A stretch of 64,000 nucleotides of DNA from Pararhodobacter sp. (GCF_034676545.1 NZ_JAUCBZ010000015.1:3532501-3596500); one strand, 5' to 3'. Positions 26,970-35,567 are shown, counted from the stretch's first letter. Notes: generated from the letters alone by a model not told the origin. Program-made: numbers and translations.

Positions 26970-28100
26970 TCAGCCCAACGCGACGGACCAGGCATCATAG
27001 CCATAGACCCAATCCGCGTTACCACCTTTTTTCAGCCAATCATTGGCCAATGAGTTTGCCTGCACTTGCGCCGTGCGCGGTTTGCGAGCAGCCTCATACC
27101 GCGCAAAGGCCGCTTCAACGCCGTCCGGTGTGACACCGTCCAACGCGCGGGCCAGAACGACAGCATCCTCAATTGCCATGCAGGCCCCTTGTGCCATGAA
27201 CGGTACCATCGGGTGTGCGGCGTCTCCCAAAATCGTGGCCCGGCCTTTTGACCAGGTGTCCATCGGCTCACGCACATGCAGCGCCGACTTGGTGACCTCG
27301 TCACAGGCCTCAAGAAGCGCGCGCGCATCGGGGTGGAAATTGCTGTATTCGGCGCGCAATTCCTCGACATCGCCAGGCAGCGTCCAGCCCTCTTCGGTCC
27401 AGCCCTGCTGCGGCGTGGTTGCAAAAACAAAGATTTCTTCGCCAAGAGTCAACGGAAAAGTCACGATCTGCTTCTCGGGCACCTCGCCCCACCATTTGGT
27501 GAAGGCATCGGTGTCGGACAGGCCAGCCGCCTTGCTGCGCGGGAAGACCGAGCGGTAGGACACGATGCCGGTAAATTTCGGGTCATCCTTGCCGAACAGC
27601 GCCGTGCGCACGGCGGAATGGATACCATCAGCGCCGATGACAACATCAAACTCCTGGCGCGAGCCATCGTCAAAAATTATCGTCGCGCCGTCATCGGTCA
27701 GCTCGACGCTTTTGGCCGACATTCCGGGGTGAACGCAGTTTTCGGGCAATTGGCCCTGCAGCGCTTTCAGCAGATCGGCACGGTGAATGGTCAGCTGCGG
27801 TGCGCCGTATTTCTCTTCAGCGGCGGTGCTCATCGGCAGGCGCGAGGTTTCCTCGCCGGTCACGCCGTCGCGGCTGATGCGAAAGGTCGGGCGTGCGGCG
27901 GTCTTGCGCAGGTATTCACCGACGCCAAGCTGATCGAGTGCAAAAACCGCATTCGGCGTCAGGTTGATATCGGCCCCGACCCGGTTGAATGCGGGTGCTC
28001 GTTCAAAGACCTGCACATCGTGCCCGGACTTGCGCAACGCAATGGCGGCACTGAAACCGCCAATCCCGCCCCCACAAACTCCAATTTTCAACACACCCAT
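26970..28100 (-). CDS. FAD-dependent aromatic hydroxylase (salicylate/3-hydroxybenzoate/6-hydroxynicotinate hydroxylase type)
   Basis: Single-component flavoprotein monooxygenase of 376 residues. Motifs: GVCGGGIGGFSAAIALRKSG (FAD Rossmann, GxGxxG) near residue 7, FDVVIGADGIHSAVR (DG motif), and ATILGDAAHPMVPFMAQGACMAIEDA (GD motif). The pattern is that of salicylate 1-hydroxylase-like enzymes acting on aromatic acids with NAD(P)H. It heads the run of six genes and is preceded by a three-half-site GTTC/GAAC motif 13-35 bases before the ATG and by AAGGAG. The exact aromatic acid cannot be read off. Confidence 0.88.
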   Translation of the reverse strand: MGVLKIGVCGGGIGGFSAAIALRKSGHDVQVFERAPAFNRVGADINLTPNAVFALDQLGVGEYLRKTAARPTFRISRDGVTGEETSRLPMSTAAEEKYGAPQLTIHRADLLKALQGQLPENCVHPGMSAKSVELTDDGATIIFDDGSRQEFDVVIGADGIHSAVRTALFGKDDPKFTGIVSYRSVFPRSKAAGLSDTDAFTKWWGEVPEKQIVTFPLTLGEEIFVFATTPQQGWTEEGWTLPGDVEELRAEYSNFHPDARALLEACDEVTKSALHVREPMDTWSKGRATILGDAAHPMVPFMAQGACMAIEDAVVLARALDGVTPDGVEAAFARYEAARKPRTAQVQANSLANDWLKKGGNADWVYGYDAWSVALG

Positions 28101-28112
28101 TCCCAGCTCCTT

Positions 28113-28135
28113 GTTCTTTTATGAACGATATGTTC
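28113..28135 (-). promoter_or_regulatory. Putative IclR-family operator before the monooxygenase-TRAP operon
   Basis: Read on the minus strand the site is GAAC-N5-GTTC-N6-GAAC, ending 12 bases before the monooxygenase ATG. The same order, spacing and orientation is found before the cupin gene at 29755-29777. It overlaps the leader close to the ribosome site, which fits repression. Confidence 0.6.
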
Positions 28136-28285
28136 AAATATTATCGTAGGGATCCGCGTGGGTCAAGAAAATGGTTGCGAAATCGGTTGCACTTGCTGGC
28201 TTTCGTGTGTTTGTCCATAAAAACAGTATGTTGAACTTGCTTGAACACGCTAAGACATTGATGTCCAAGTGACGTTAGGGGGAAC

Positions 28286-29095
28286 ATGGTGGTCGATCCA
28301 CAGAAAACAGAATCAGCGCTGTATTCCGTTCCGCCCGTCGAACGCGCCCTGAGCTTGCTACGCCACATCGGCGACGGTCACAGATGTCGCAACCTGAACC
28401 GGACATCTGCGGAACTCGGCATCAATCGTACCACGCTGATCCGTCTGATTCATACGCTGGTGGCCAATCGCATGATCGAAGAGATCGACGAAGGTGCGGG
28501 ATATCGGCTTGGACCCGGCCTGATCAGCCTCGCGGCGCAGGCTATTCACGGTCGCGATATCGTACAGGTCTGCCAGCCACTGTTGGCGGAACTGGCGCAC
28601 AAGACCGGCATGTCCGCCCATCTTGGCATCCTGGATGGCACAGACCTTGTGTATCTCAGCCGCGAAACGCCCAACACACACCTGATCAGCAACATGCGCC
28701 CCGGCTCACGTTTGCCCGCATATACATCTTCCGCGGGACGCGCCATTCTGGCCGAGATGACCGACGACGCCATTCGCGCGCTCTTTTCGGGTGTGGATCT
28801 TGAGCGGGTTACGGCAAAGACACCGCAGTCTGTCGAGGCCATTCTGGCGCAAGCCCGGCAGGACAGGCAGGCGGGCTTTGCCTGGAGCGAGGGCGGGTTC
28901 GAAGCCGGAATCGGCGCCTGCGGGGCGGTGGTGCTGGACCATCGCGCACGACCCGTCGGGGCGATCAATGTCGCCGGCCCGGAAAATCGCTTTGTCGAGG
29001 AGGGAAATGACCGCCCGGGGCCGATCAGGGACGCCGTGCGTTCGGTCGCGAGACAGGCGTCGATGGGCCTCGGCTATGTCGTGGGGGTACAATGA
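28286..29095 (+). CDS. IclR-family transcriptional regulator
   Basis: A 269-residue regulator. The N-terminal winged HTH (VERALSLLRHIGDG, with INRTTLIRLIHTLVANRMIE as recognition part) is followed by an IclR effector domain (AHLGILDGTDLVYLSRET, AYTSSAGRAILAEM, GFEAGIGACGAVVLDHRARPVGAINVAGP in parts). It is divergent from the monooxygenase-TRAP operon and very probably controls it and the cupin gene through the shared GTTC/GAAC sites. The region before its start has a weaker GAAC-N6-GAAC direct repeat at 28233-28246, possibly for autoregulation. Confidence 0.9.
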   Translation: MVVDPQKTESALYSVPPVERALSLLRHIGDGHRCRNLNRTSAELGINRTTLIRLIHTLVANRMIEEIDEGAGYRLGPGLISLAAQAIHGRDIVQVCQPLLAELAHKTGMSAHLGILDGTDLVYLSRETPNTHLISNMRPGSRLPAYTSSAGRAILAEMTDDAIRALFSGVDLERVTAKTPQSVEAILAQARQDRQAGFAWSEGGFEAGIGACGAVVLDHRARPVGAINVAGPENRFVEEGNDRPGPIRDAVRSVARQASMGLGYVVGVQ

Positions 29096-29140
29096 AACCT
29101 GCGCGCCCATGCACTCACCACCCCTGACGGCCGGTTTCGC

Positions 29141-29185
29141 CCGGATAACGCGCTGACAGGTTATCCCGTCAACGCGCGTATCCGG
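29141..29185. terminator. Dyad between convergent iclR-type and cupin genes
   Basis: ccggataacgcg and cgcgtatccgg form an 11-bp stem with one bulged base around a loop of about 20 bases. It lies exactly between the two convergent stops. No T-run, so function as a terminator is tentative. Confidence 0.35.
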
Positions 29186-29194
29186 TGATGCGGT

Positions 29195-29737
29195 TCAGCG
29201 CTTCAGTTTCGAAACAGGGTGATCATCGGGGTAAGTCGGCGTGACGGGCTTCGGGTTGCCAATCATCACGCACATCAGCGCCTCTTCGATGCCCTCATTG
29301 CGCAGGCCGCGATAAACCCCCGGCGGCACCGAGATCAGGTCGCGCTCGGTCAACACGGTTTCGACTTTCTCGCCGTTGTGCTCGACAAAGAGGCGGATCT
29401 TGTGGCCCTTGAGAATGAAGAACACCTCTTCCGCATCGCGGTGAATGTGCAGCGGGCCTTCGCAGCCAGCCGGAAGCACCATGGTCGAAAAGGTGAAATT
29501 CCCAGCGGGAACCACGTTGTCATCGCTCGCAACACCCGTTGCACCCGTGCCGATATAGCGCATTTGAGCGCGCTTGTATTTCGGATCGTAATCGGCCTGA
29601 AACTTCAGCGCGTTCCAGTCCAGCGTGCGGGTCTCGTAGCGCGCAACACGGCTCTCGACCCACTCACCCAGCGACTTTCCCGCCGGAATCTCGACATCGC
29701 TTGGCTCGATGGTGGGGAATTTCTGTGGCGTTGTCAT
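29195..29737 (-). CDS. Cupin-domain protein in the IclR regulon
   Basis: A 180-residue single-cupin protein. The metal-binding cupin motif 1 is GPLHIHRDAEEVFFILKG (two His and a Glu) and motif 2 lies in LISVPPGVYRGLRN, where the usual His is replaced, as in some metal-poor cupins. It could be a small ring-cleavage or isomerising enzyme, or a binding protein. The start at MTTPQKF is chosen because it follows GGAGAG at proper spacing. Its upstream region carries the same three-half-site motif as the TRAP operon, so it is likely co-regulated. Confidence 0.82.
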   Translation of the reverse strand: MTTPQKFPTIEPSDVEIPAGKSLGEWVESRVARYETRTLDWNALKFQADYDPKYKRAQMRYIGTGATGVASDDNVVPAGNFTFSTMVLPAGCEGPLHIHRDAEEVFFILKGHKIRLFVEHNGEKVETVLTERDLISVPPGVYRGLRNEGIEEALMCVMIGNPKPVTPTYPDDHPVSKLKR

Positions 29738-29754
29738 GGTACTCTCCAATGAAA

Positions 29755-29777
29755 GTTCATATATGAACGTTGTGTTC
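29755..29777 (-). promoter_or_regulatory. Putative IclR-family operator before the cupin gene
   Basis: Contains a perfect 14-base palindrome (gttcatatatgaac, 29755-29768) plus a third half-site GTTC at 29774-29777. On the minus strand it reads GAAC-N5-GTTC-N6-GAAC, ending 17 bases before the cupin ATG, matching the site at 28113-28135. Confidence 0.6.
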
Positions 29778-29778
29778 A

Positions 29779-30222
29779 AAATGATGTTTGCAGCTTTTGC
29801 AGACCAAGTCAAGTGACAGCACGTCACCGCCGCAAAAGGCGATCAGCAGGGATTGTCAGCCCGACCGATCCGGTCCGGCAATTGATCCGAAAGGGTCAAC
29901 ATCAGCCAGAGGGACAAGGCTGGAAACCTTGGACCTTTCAAACGCCAGCGGGATCGTTACTCTGGAATCCGCCCAGCGTTTTGCGCCGCAAGCAGGGGCA
30001 AGAGACAGCCCTGTGAAAACGCAGGGATTGCCGTGTGCGATGAAGCCGCCGTCATCGACCCGCACGCATCACGCCTGTCGCCAACGCGATCAAGCCTCAT
30101 GGAGGGGCGCTGACGGTTTGCGCGGCCGCGAAGCACGGTGAGCGGGGCCTGTCGCTGTTGGTCACGCAAGGTCATCGTCTGCACCAAAACAGCGCAGGGT
30201 TTTCTGACCACAGGACGGCCGT
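29779..30222. other. Gene-free stretch of about 440 bases
   Basis: No open frame here looks like a protein, and no tRNA or riboswitch fold is evident. It separates the IclR-type locus from ubiV and contains only the distal promoter side of the cupin gene. It may be eroded coding DNA, but nothing is recognisable. Confidence 0.5.
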
Positions 30223-31134
30223 TCAGCCCGCGGATGCAAGACCCTTGCCAGACCATTCCGCACCCGCCGGGCCGCGCACAAAGCCATCGGACAACCGCCC
30301 GCCCGGCACCCTTGGCGCAAGCAGCGCTTCGAGATCGGCCGCCGTCAGGTCACCCGTGAGGCGCGCGGCATAGGCCTCGCAGATCTCCAGGAAATGCGTG
30401 CTTTGCGGCGACAGACGCAGCGCATTGACACCGGCCTCGCGCAGCACCTCGATCTGATAGGCCATGCTGGCGGTGCTCTGGCTCAGGGTCTGCACGCCGT
30501 TGACCACCAGAAATTTTTGCCCGTCCAGGGTCTCCACATCGCGCCCATCGGGGTCCAGCCCGCAGACAAACTGGCAGCTATCCTTGGCGTGGTCGTGCAG
30601 TCGTGCGTGATAACACCGCCCCGAGATCGCCAGAGGCAAGCGGCCATGCCCCCAGACCTCGATGGCGACACCCAATTCGGCACCCAGCCGCGCCAGAACG
30701 GCAATCAACTCCAGCGGCAGCTCGGGCGGCAGGCAGACCCGCTGTGCCCCGCGCCCGGCCAGCCAGCGCAACGTGCCCTCGTTGTAGACGTTGATCAGCG
30801 GGCCCACCCAGAACGGTGTCTTGGCGGGCAAAGCGTGCAGCCCGGTCAAGTCGTTCACCTCGATCGGCAGGCCGATTTCCCGCAAGGCGGCCGTGGCCTT
30901 GCGCTCGCGTTTCAGGGTGACCAAGGCCAGCGTCGTGATCGCCACCGCCTTGCCCGCCGCCAACAGACCCTCGACTGCTGGCGCGATTTCGTCTTGCCAG
31001 AACGGCAGGCGTTTGGAGCAGACGACCTCGCCCAGAACCACGCGAGAGACGGGAGCCGCGGCGAGGCTGTCGTAAAAGCTGCGCACCACGGGCGCGTCCC
31101 AGAAAAACGGGTTGGGGCCGACTGTCAGATCCAT
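30223..31134 (-). CDS. ubiV: O2-independent ubiquinone hydroxylation protein UbiV
   Basis: U32 peptidase-like Fe-S protein (303 residues) that works with UbiU to hydroxylate ubiquinone precursors without oxygen. MDLTVGPNPFFWDAP is the typical start. Cys residues in SGRCYHARLHDHAKDSC and FVCGLDPDG, plus others, supply the [4Fe-4S] cluster, and ETLDGQKFLVVNGVQTLS is a UbiV block. The start ATG (31132-31134) lies 8 bases after the true ubiU stop. Because of the upstream frameshift, the DNA as given reads ubiU straight into ubiV; I treat them as two genes. Confidence 0.9.
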   Translation of the reverse strand: MDLTVGPNPFFWDAPVVRSFYDSLAAAPVSRVVLGEVVCSKRLPFWQDEIAPAVEGLLAAGKAVAITTLALVTLKRERKATAALREIGLPIEVNDLTGLHALPAKTPFWVGPLINVYNEGTLRWLAGRGAQRVCLPPELPLELIAVLARLGAELGVAIEVWGHGRLPLAISGRCYHARLHDHAKDSCQFVCGLDPDGRDVETLDGQKFLVVNGVQTLSQSTASMAYQIEVLREAGVNALRLSPQSTHFLEICEAYAARLTGDLTAADLEALLAPRVPGGRLSDGFVRGPAGAEWSGKGLASAG

Positions 31135-31142
31135 AGCGGGTC

Positions 31143-32124
31143 TCATCTCCATGTCTTGGCATAGGCGCCGGTCGTGGCGGCCTGACCTTCGCTGAGACTG
31201 GCCATGACACCCTCGGGCATCGGACGACCGGCCGGCATGGGCCTCGATCGCCGCGCGGAAATTGCGCACCACTTCGGCGACATAGGCGCGGCTGCGCTGG
31301 CGGCCTTCGATCTTGAGCGCCGTCACCCCGGCCTTGGCCAGCGCCGGGATCAACGTTGTCGCATCCAGACTGACCGGATCCTCGAACACATGCCCGGTTT
31401 GCTCGCCCGAGGTGAAACACCCCTTGCACAGCGTCGGATAGGGCGCGGGCTGATCCTTGGCGGTGCGGTGAATGGTGAACCCGCCCAGACGCGCGGTCAG
31501 GCCGCCGGGTTCCTCGGCATAGTCGACATGGCTGGCCGGTGAACAGACGCCGTTCATGTTCGGGGATTTCCCGGTGGCATAGGACGACAACGAGCACCGG
31601 CCCTCGGCCATCACGCACAAGCCGCCGAACACGAACACCTCGGTTTCGACGTCGATTTCGCGGTTGATCGCGGCGATTTCTGGCACCGACAGGACGCGCG
31701 GCAACACCACCCGTTTCACCCCAAAGGTTTCGGCGTAAAAGTTGATCGCATCGGGGTTGGCCGCGGCGGCTTGCACCGACAGGTGACGGCGCAGCTTTGG
31801 GTGATGCTCGGCGGCATGGGCCAGCAGGCCGATATCGGCCAGGATCACCGCATCGGCCCCGGCGGTTTCGGCATCGGCAATCGCGCGATGCCACAGGGTT
31901 TCCGACCCGGCATGCGGAAAGGTGTTGATCGCCACCAACACCTTCGAGCCGCGCGCATGGGCGTAGGCGACGCCCGCCGCCATTTCCCCACGGTCGAAAT
32001 TCAGGCCGGGAAAGTTGCGCGCATTGGTTTCATCAGCAAAGCCACAATAGATCGTCTGCGCCCCGGCCTCGACGGCAGAGCGCAAGGCGGCGGGGGTGCC
32101 GGCGGGGCATACCAGTTCCATCAT
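31143..32124 (-). CDS. ubiU: O2-independent ubiquinone hydroxylation protein UbiU (frameshifted at 3' end)
   Basis: U32 family protein forming a heterodimer with UbiV. Diagnostic features: MELVCPAGTPAALRSAVEAGA, FVFGGLCVMAEGRCSLSSY, MNGVCSPASH and PTLCKGC, which give the four cluster cysteines. The frame is good to EAHAGR (about residue 295). Beyond that the expected tail, PMPEGVMASLSEGQAATTGA then YAKTWR, is in another frame and ends at TGA 31143-31145. The span is 982 bases, one over a multiple of three, so one extra base near 31222-31238 is enough. With ubiT it faces ubiD/ubiX across an FnrL box. Confidence 0.88.
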
Positions 32125-32169
32125 GGCGCGGCTCCTGCGGGATTATCCATGCGATGCAGCGCCAATCCG

Positions 32170-32670
32170 CTAAGGCGTTCGGCCAATCGCCAGCAGCCGG
32201 GTGATCAGCGGCGCCAGAGGCTTGAGCAGAACCGCCATCTCGACCGTCAGATCCAGTTCGGCGTTGTCGATGGCGTTGCGCAGTGCCAGCCCGGCTGCGG
32301 TATCGCCCTCGATCACCAGATCGCGCGAAAAGAACAGCGCGTCACCGTCAAGACTGCCGTGCAACATGCCCAGAAACGCCGCGGTCAGGCCCGCGATTCG
32401 CGTGTCATGGCGTGGCGGAGAGCGGCGCGCATGGGCCGTCACGCGTGGCCGCGAGGTGCCCGGCTCCAACAGCAGCAGGAACGGAAGGTCGGTCAGGTCC
32501 AGCAGGAAACGGCGCGAGGCATAGTCGCCAAGCCGCCGTTGCAAACCGGGGTGGCGCTGCATCAATTGTCGCGTCAAGGACGTCAGCAGAGTACTGATCG
32601 GGGCCAGTGGCAACGACCGCACGGCCAGCGCCAAGGGGCGCGGCATAGGGGGCAAAACAGGCGTGCTCAT
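32170..32670 (-). CDS. ubiT: SCP2-domain ubiquinone accessory factor UbiT
   Basis: A 166-residue SCP2 sterol-carrier-like protein, needed with UbiUV for anaerobic ubiquinone synthesis, probably by binding quinone intermediates. The SCP2 core is visible as LLEPGTSRPRVTAHARR, LHGSLDGDALFFSRDLVIEG and AAGLALRNAIDNAELDLTVEM in adjacent stretches. Of two tandem start codons I took the second (32668-32670), which has GAGG at better spacing. It is the first gene of the ubiT-ubiU-ubiV run, about 55 bases from the FnrL box. Confidence 0.85.
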   Translation of the reverse strand: MSTPVLPPMPRPLALAVRSLPLAPISTLLTSLTRQLMQRHPGLQRRLGDYASRRFLLDLTDLPFLLLLEPGTSRPRVTAHARRSPPRHDTRIAGLTAAFLGMLHGSLDGDALFFSRDLVIEGDTAAGLALRNAIDNAELDLTVEMAVLLKPLAPLITRLLAIGRTP

Positions 32671-32725
32671 CATGTCCTCATGCAAGTCAATGGCGGCAGA
32701 CTAGAAGACCGCTGCGTCGTCGGGA

Positions 32726-32739
32726 TTGATCTATATCAA
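32726..32739. promoter_or_regulatory. FnrL (FNR) binding site
   Basis: TTGATCTATATCAA is a perfect TTGAT-N4-ATCAA box. It lies midway between the divergent ubiT (about 55 bases) and ubiD (about 53 bases) starts, so one site could activate both the ubiTUV and the ubiD-ubiX-dnrN-nnrS transcripts when oxygen is low. Confidence 0.85.
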
Positions 32740-32792
32740 GTCATATCCATTTCCGGACTGCTATCGGTCGCAAACACGCCGCTGCACCGCCG

Positions 32793-34301
32793 ATGGAGGC
32801 CCCTATTCGTTCCTTGCCCGCCTTCGCAGATTTGCGCGCCTTTCTGGCGTGGGTGGAGCAGCAGGGCGATCTGCTGCGTATCGGCGATCCTGTGGCGCTG
32901 CGCCATCAGATGACAGCGGTGCAACAGGCCGCCCTGCGCCGCAACGGCCCGGTGCTGCGGTTTGACGCGGCGACGCAGCCGGACGGCACAAGGGCGGCAA
33001 TGCCGGTGGTGGCCAATCTGTTCGGAACACAAGACCGGGTCGCCGCCGGTCTCGGCCTGACCCGTGCACAGATCCCCGAATTCGGCGAATTTCTGGCCTC
33101 ATTGCGCAGCCCGGCCCCGGTGGAGGGGATGCGCGATGCCATGTCGCGCTGGCCGATGCTGCGCGCCGCCTTGTTGACCCGGCCCCATGTTGCGCGCAAC
33201 GCCGTGGTGCAGCAGGTCACCGCCGAGCCCGACCTGACCCGCTTGCCCGTGCAAACGCCCTGGCCGGGCGATGCCGGGCCGCTGATCACCTGGCCGGTGG
33301 TGGTGACGCGCCCGCATGACAGCACCCCGGCGCAGCTTGCGCGCTATAATCTGGGTGTATACCGCGCGCAGGTGCTGGGGCCGGACCGTCTGATCCTGCG
33401 CTGGCTGGCGCATCGCGGCGGGGCGGCCCATGCCCGCACATGGGCGCGCGCCGGTGAGCCGATGCCGGTGGCGATTGCACTGGGCGCGGACCCCGCGACA
33501 CTTCTCTCCGCCGCGCTGCCGCTGCCCGAAACCGTGTCCGAGATCACCTTTTCCGGCGTGTTGCGCGGCGCGCGTGCCGAATTGGTCCCCGCCCGCACTG
33601 TGCCGCTGATGGTGCCCGCCAACGCCGAAATCATGCTCGAAGGCTGGGTGCACCCCGATGACACCGCGCCCGAAGGCCCCTTTGGCGACCACACCGGCTA
33701 TTACAATTCGGTCGAGCCCTTCCCGGTGATGCGCATTTCCGCCATCACCCATCGCCGCGACCCGCTCTATCTGTCCACCGTCACCGGCCGCCCGCCGGAT
33801 GAACCCTCGGTCATCGGTGAGGTGTTCAACGATCTGGCCCTGCCGGTGATCCGCGCGCAAATCCCCGAGGTGCGCGACGTCTGGCTGCCGCCCGCCGCCT
33901 GTTCCTATCGCATGGCCGTGGTCAGCATCGACAAACGCTATCCGGGCCAGGCGCGCCGGGTGATGATGGCGCTGTGGGGGATGCTGGCGCAGTTCAGTTA
34001 CACCAAGATGGTGATTGTCGTCGATGCCGACATCGACGCGCGCAATTGGGATGACATCGCCTGGGCGCTGGCCACGCGCATGGACCCGGCGCGCGACGTG
34101 ATGGTGCTCGACAACACGCCGATGGATTACCTCGATTTCGCCAGCCCGCGTGAAGGGTTGGCGGGCAAGCTCGGCATTGACGCGACCACCAAGATCGGCG
34201 CGGAAACGACGCGCGACTGGGGGCAAGTCATGGCGCTCGACCCCAGGGACGAGGCCTTTGCCGCAGACCTTCTGGCCCGCCTCGCGCCGGTGACACCATG
34301 A
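32793..34301 (+). CDS. ubiD: UbiD-family prenylated-FMN decarboxylase
   Basis: A 502-residue UbiD-type decarboxylase, which removes the carboxyl group of 4-hydroxy-3-polyprenylbenzoate using the prFMN cofactor made by UbiX. Blocks typical of the family: LPVQTPWPGDAGPLITWPVVVT in parts, RYNLGVYRAQVLGPDRLILRW, PEGPFGDHTGYYNS (substrate/metal loop) and RDVMVLDNTPMDYLDFASP. The start follows the FnrL box. Its stop overlaps the ubiX start by 4 bases. UbiD homologues also decarboxylate other aromatic acids, but the neighbours favour ubiquinone synthesis. Confidence 0.92.
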   Translation: MEAPIRSLPAFADLRAFLAWVEQQGDLLRIGDPVALRHQMTAVQQAALRRNGPVLRFDAATQPDGTRAAMPVVANLFGTQDRVAAGLGLTRAQIPEFGEFLASLRSPAPVEGMRDAMSRWPMLRAALLTRPHVARNAVVQQVTAEPDLTRLPVQTPWPGDAGPLITWPVVVTRPHDSTPAQLARYNLGVYRAQVLGPDRLILRWLAHRGGAAHARTWARAGEPMPVAIALGADPATLLSAALPLPETVSEITFSGVLRGARAELVPARTVPLMVPANAEIMLEGWVHPDDTAPEGPFGDHTGYYNSVEPFPVMRISAITHRRDPLYLSTVTGRPPDEPSVIGEVFNDLALPVIRAQIPEVRDVWLPPAACSYRMAVVSIDKRYPGQARRVMMALWGMLAQFSYTKMVIVVDADIDARNWDDIAWALATRMDPARDVMVLDNTPMDYLDFASPREGLAGKLGIDATTKIGAETTRDWGQVMALDPRDEAFAADLLARLAPVTP

Positions 34302-34882
34302 GCGCGCGGGTGATCCTTGGGGTTTCGGGCGCGTCGGGGGCGATCCTTGCCTTGGAATGCGCGCGCATTCTGGCGCGCCTTGACGTGGCAATCGACCTGA
34401 CCTTGTCGCCGATGGCCGAGCGAACCTTGCTCTTGGAAATCGGCCCCGAGGCACAGGCCGAGTTGGAGGCCCTTGTCACCCACATCCACCCGATCCGCGA
34501 TCTGGGGGCCAGCATTGCCTCGGGCTCGTATCCGGTGGCCGGGATGATCGTCGCCCCCTGCTCGATGCGCAGCCTTGCGGCGATTGCCCACGGGCTTGAC
34601 GACAACCTGCTGACCCGCGCGGCGGGCGTGCAGCTGAAGGAACGCCGCCCGCTGATCCTGCTGGCACGAGAGGCTCCGCTCACGCTGGCCCATCTGCGCA
34701 ACATGACCGCCGCAACCGAGATGGGCGGCACCATCCTGCCCCCCGTGCCGGCCTTTTACCTGAATCCGCAAACCACGCTCGACATCGCCCGGCAAATCGC
34801 CGCCCGCGCGGTGGATTTGCTGCGTCTTGCGCCGCCACAGGCCACCGCCTGGGCCACCCCGGACCCCGATACTTCCCGCTGA
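34298..34882 (+). CDS. ubiX: Flavin prenyltransferase UbiX
   Basis: A 194-residue flavoprotein that prenylates FMN to give the cofactor for UbiD. The N-terminal ILGVSGASGAILALECARIL binds FMN; APCSMRSLAAIAHGLDDNLLTRAA and REAPLTLAHLRNM are typical UbiX segments. Overlap with ubiD (ATGA) indicates joint expression. Confidence 0.93.
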   Translation: MSARVILGVSGASGAILALECARILARLDVAIDLTLSPMAERTLLLEIGPEAQAELEALVTHIHPIRDLGASIASGSYPVAGMIVAPCSMRSLAAIAHGLDDNLLTRAAGVQLKERRPLILLAREAPLTLAHLRNMTAATEMGGTILPPVPAFYLNPQTTLDIARQIAARAVDLLRLAPPQATAWATPDPDTSR

Positions 34883-34895
34883 AAGGACCCCTGAA

Positions 34896-35561
34896 ATGAC
34901 CCCGCTTTCCCACGATATGACGGTCGGAACGATTGCCGCCGAACTCCCCGGCGCCGCAGAATTGTTCCGCGCGAAAGGCATCAGCTTTTGCTGTGGCGGC
35001 ACGGTTGCCCTGTCCGAGGCGGCGCTGAATGCCGGGCTTCTCCCCGACCGTTTGCTGACGGATTTGCAGGCGCTGTCCGATGCCGCAGGCCGTGAAGCGC
35101 CCGAGAGCACGGCCGACCTGATCGCCTATATCCTGAGCCGCTATCACGAGACCCACCGCACCGAACTGGACTTTCTGATCCCGCTGTCGCAAAAGGTCGA
35201 GCGCGTGCACGGTGCCAAGGAAAACGCGCCCCTTGGGCTGGCCGAAGCCTTGATTGCGCTCAAGGATGAACTCGATGACCATATGGCCAAGGAAGAGGCC
35301 GTGCTGTTCCCGCTGATGCTGCGCGGCGGTCATCCGATGATCGTGCACCCCATCACCCAGATGCGCCACGAGCATGACGAGGCCACGGAACTGCTCGTCA
35401 AGATCGAACACGTCACAAACGGGCTGACCTTGCCAGCGGGGGCCTGTGGATCGTGGACGGCGCTGTATACCGGGGTGCGCAAATTTGCCGATGATCTGGT
35501 GGCGCATATCCATCTGGAGAACACCGTGTTGTTCCCGCGATTCGAGCACGCCGCCGCCTGA
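34896..35561 (+). CDS. dnrN: Di-iron RIC-type iron-sulfur repair/NO-response protein (YtfE/DnrN)
   Basis: A 221-residue hemerythrin-like protein of the ScdA/YtfE/DnrN family, made under nitrosative stress to restore damaged iron-sulfur clusters. The N-terminal DUF542 part carries FRAKGISFCCGGTVALSEA with the paired Cys. The hemerythrin part has metal His/Glu residues in RYHETHRTELDFL, DDHMAKEEAVLFPLM, MRHEHDEA and HIHLENTVLFPRF. It lies 13 bases after ubiX and 6 bases before nnrS. Confidence 0.9.
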   Translation: MTPLSHDMTVGTIAAELPGAAELFRAKGISFCCGGTVALSEAALNAGLLPDRLLTDLQALSDAAGREAPESTADLIAYILSRYHETHRTELDFLIPLSQKVERVHGAKENAPLGLAEALIALKDELDDHMAKEEAVLFPLMLRGGHPMIVHPITQMRHEHDEATELLVKIEHVTNGLTLPAGACGSWTALYTGVRKFADDLVAHIHLENTVLFPRFEHAAA

Positions 35562-35567
35562 CGCCCG

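Noticed and set aside
30223..32124. A single 633-residue UbiU-UbiV fusion protein
   Set aside because: The normal UbiU tail and stop are visible in another frame and UbiV has its own start; one extra base explains the fusion.
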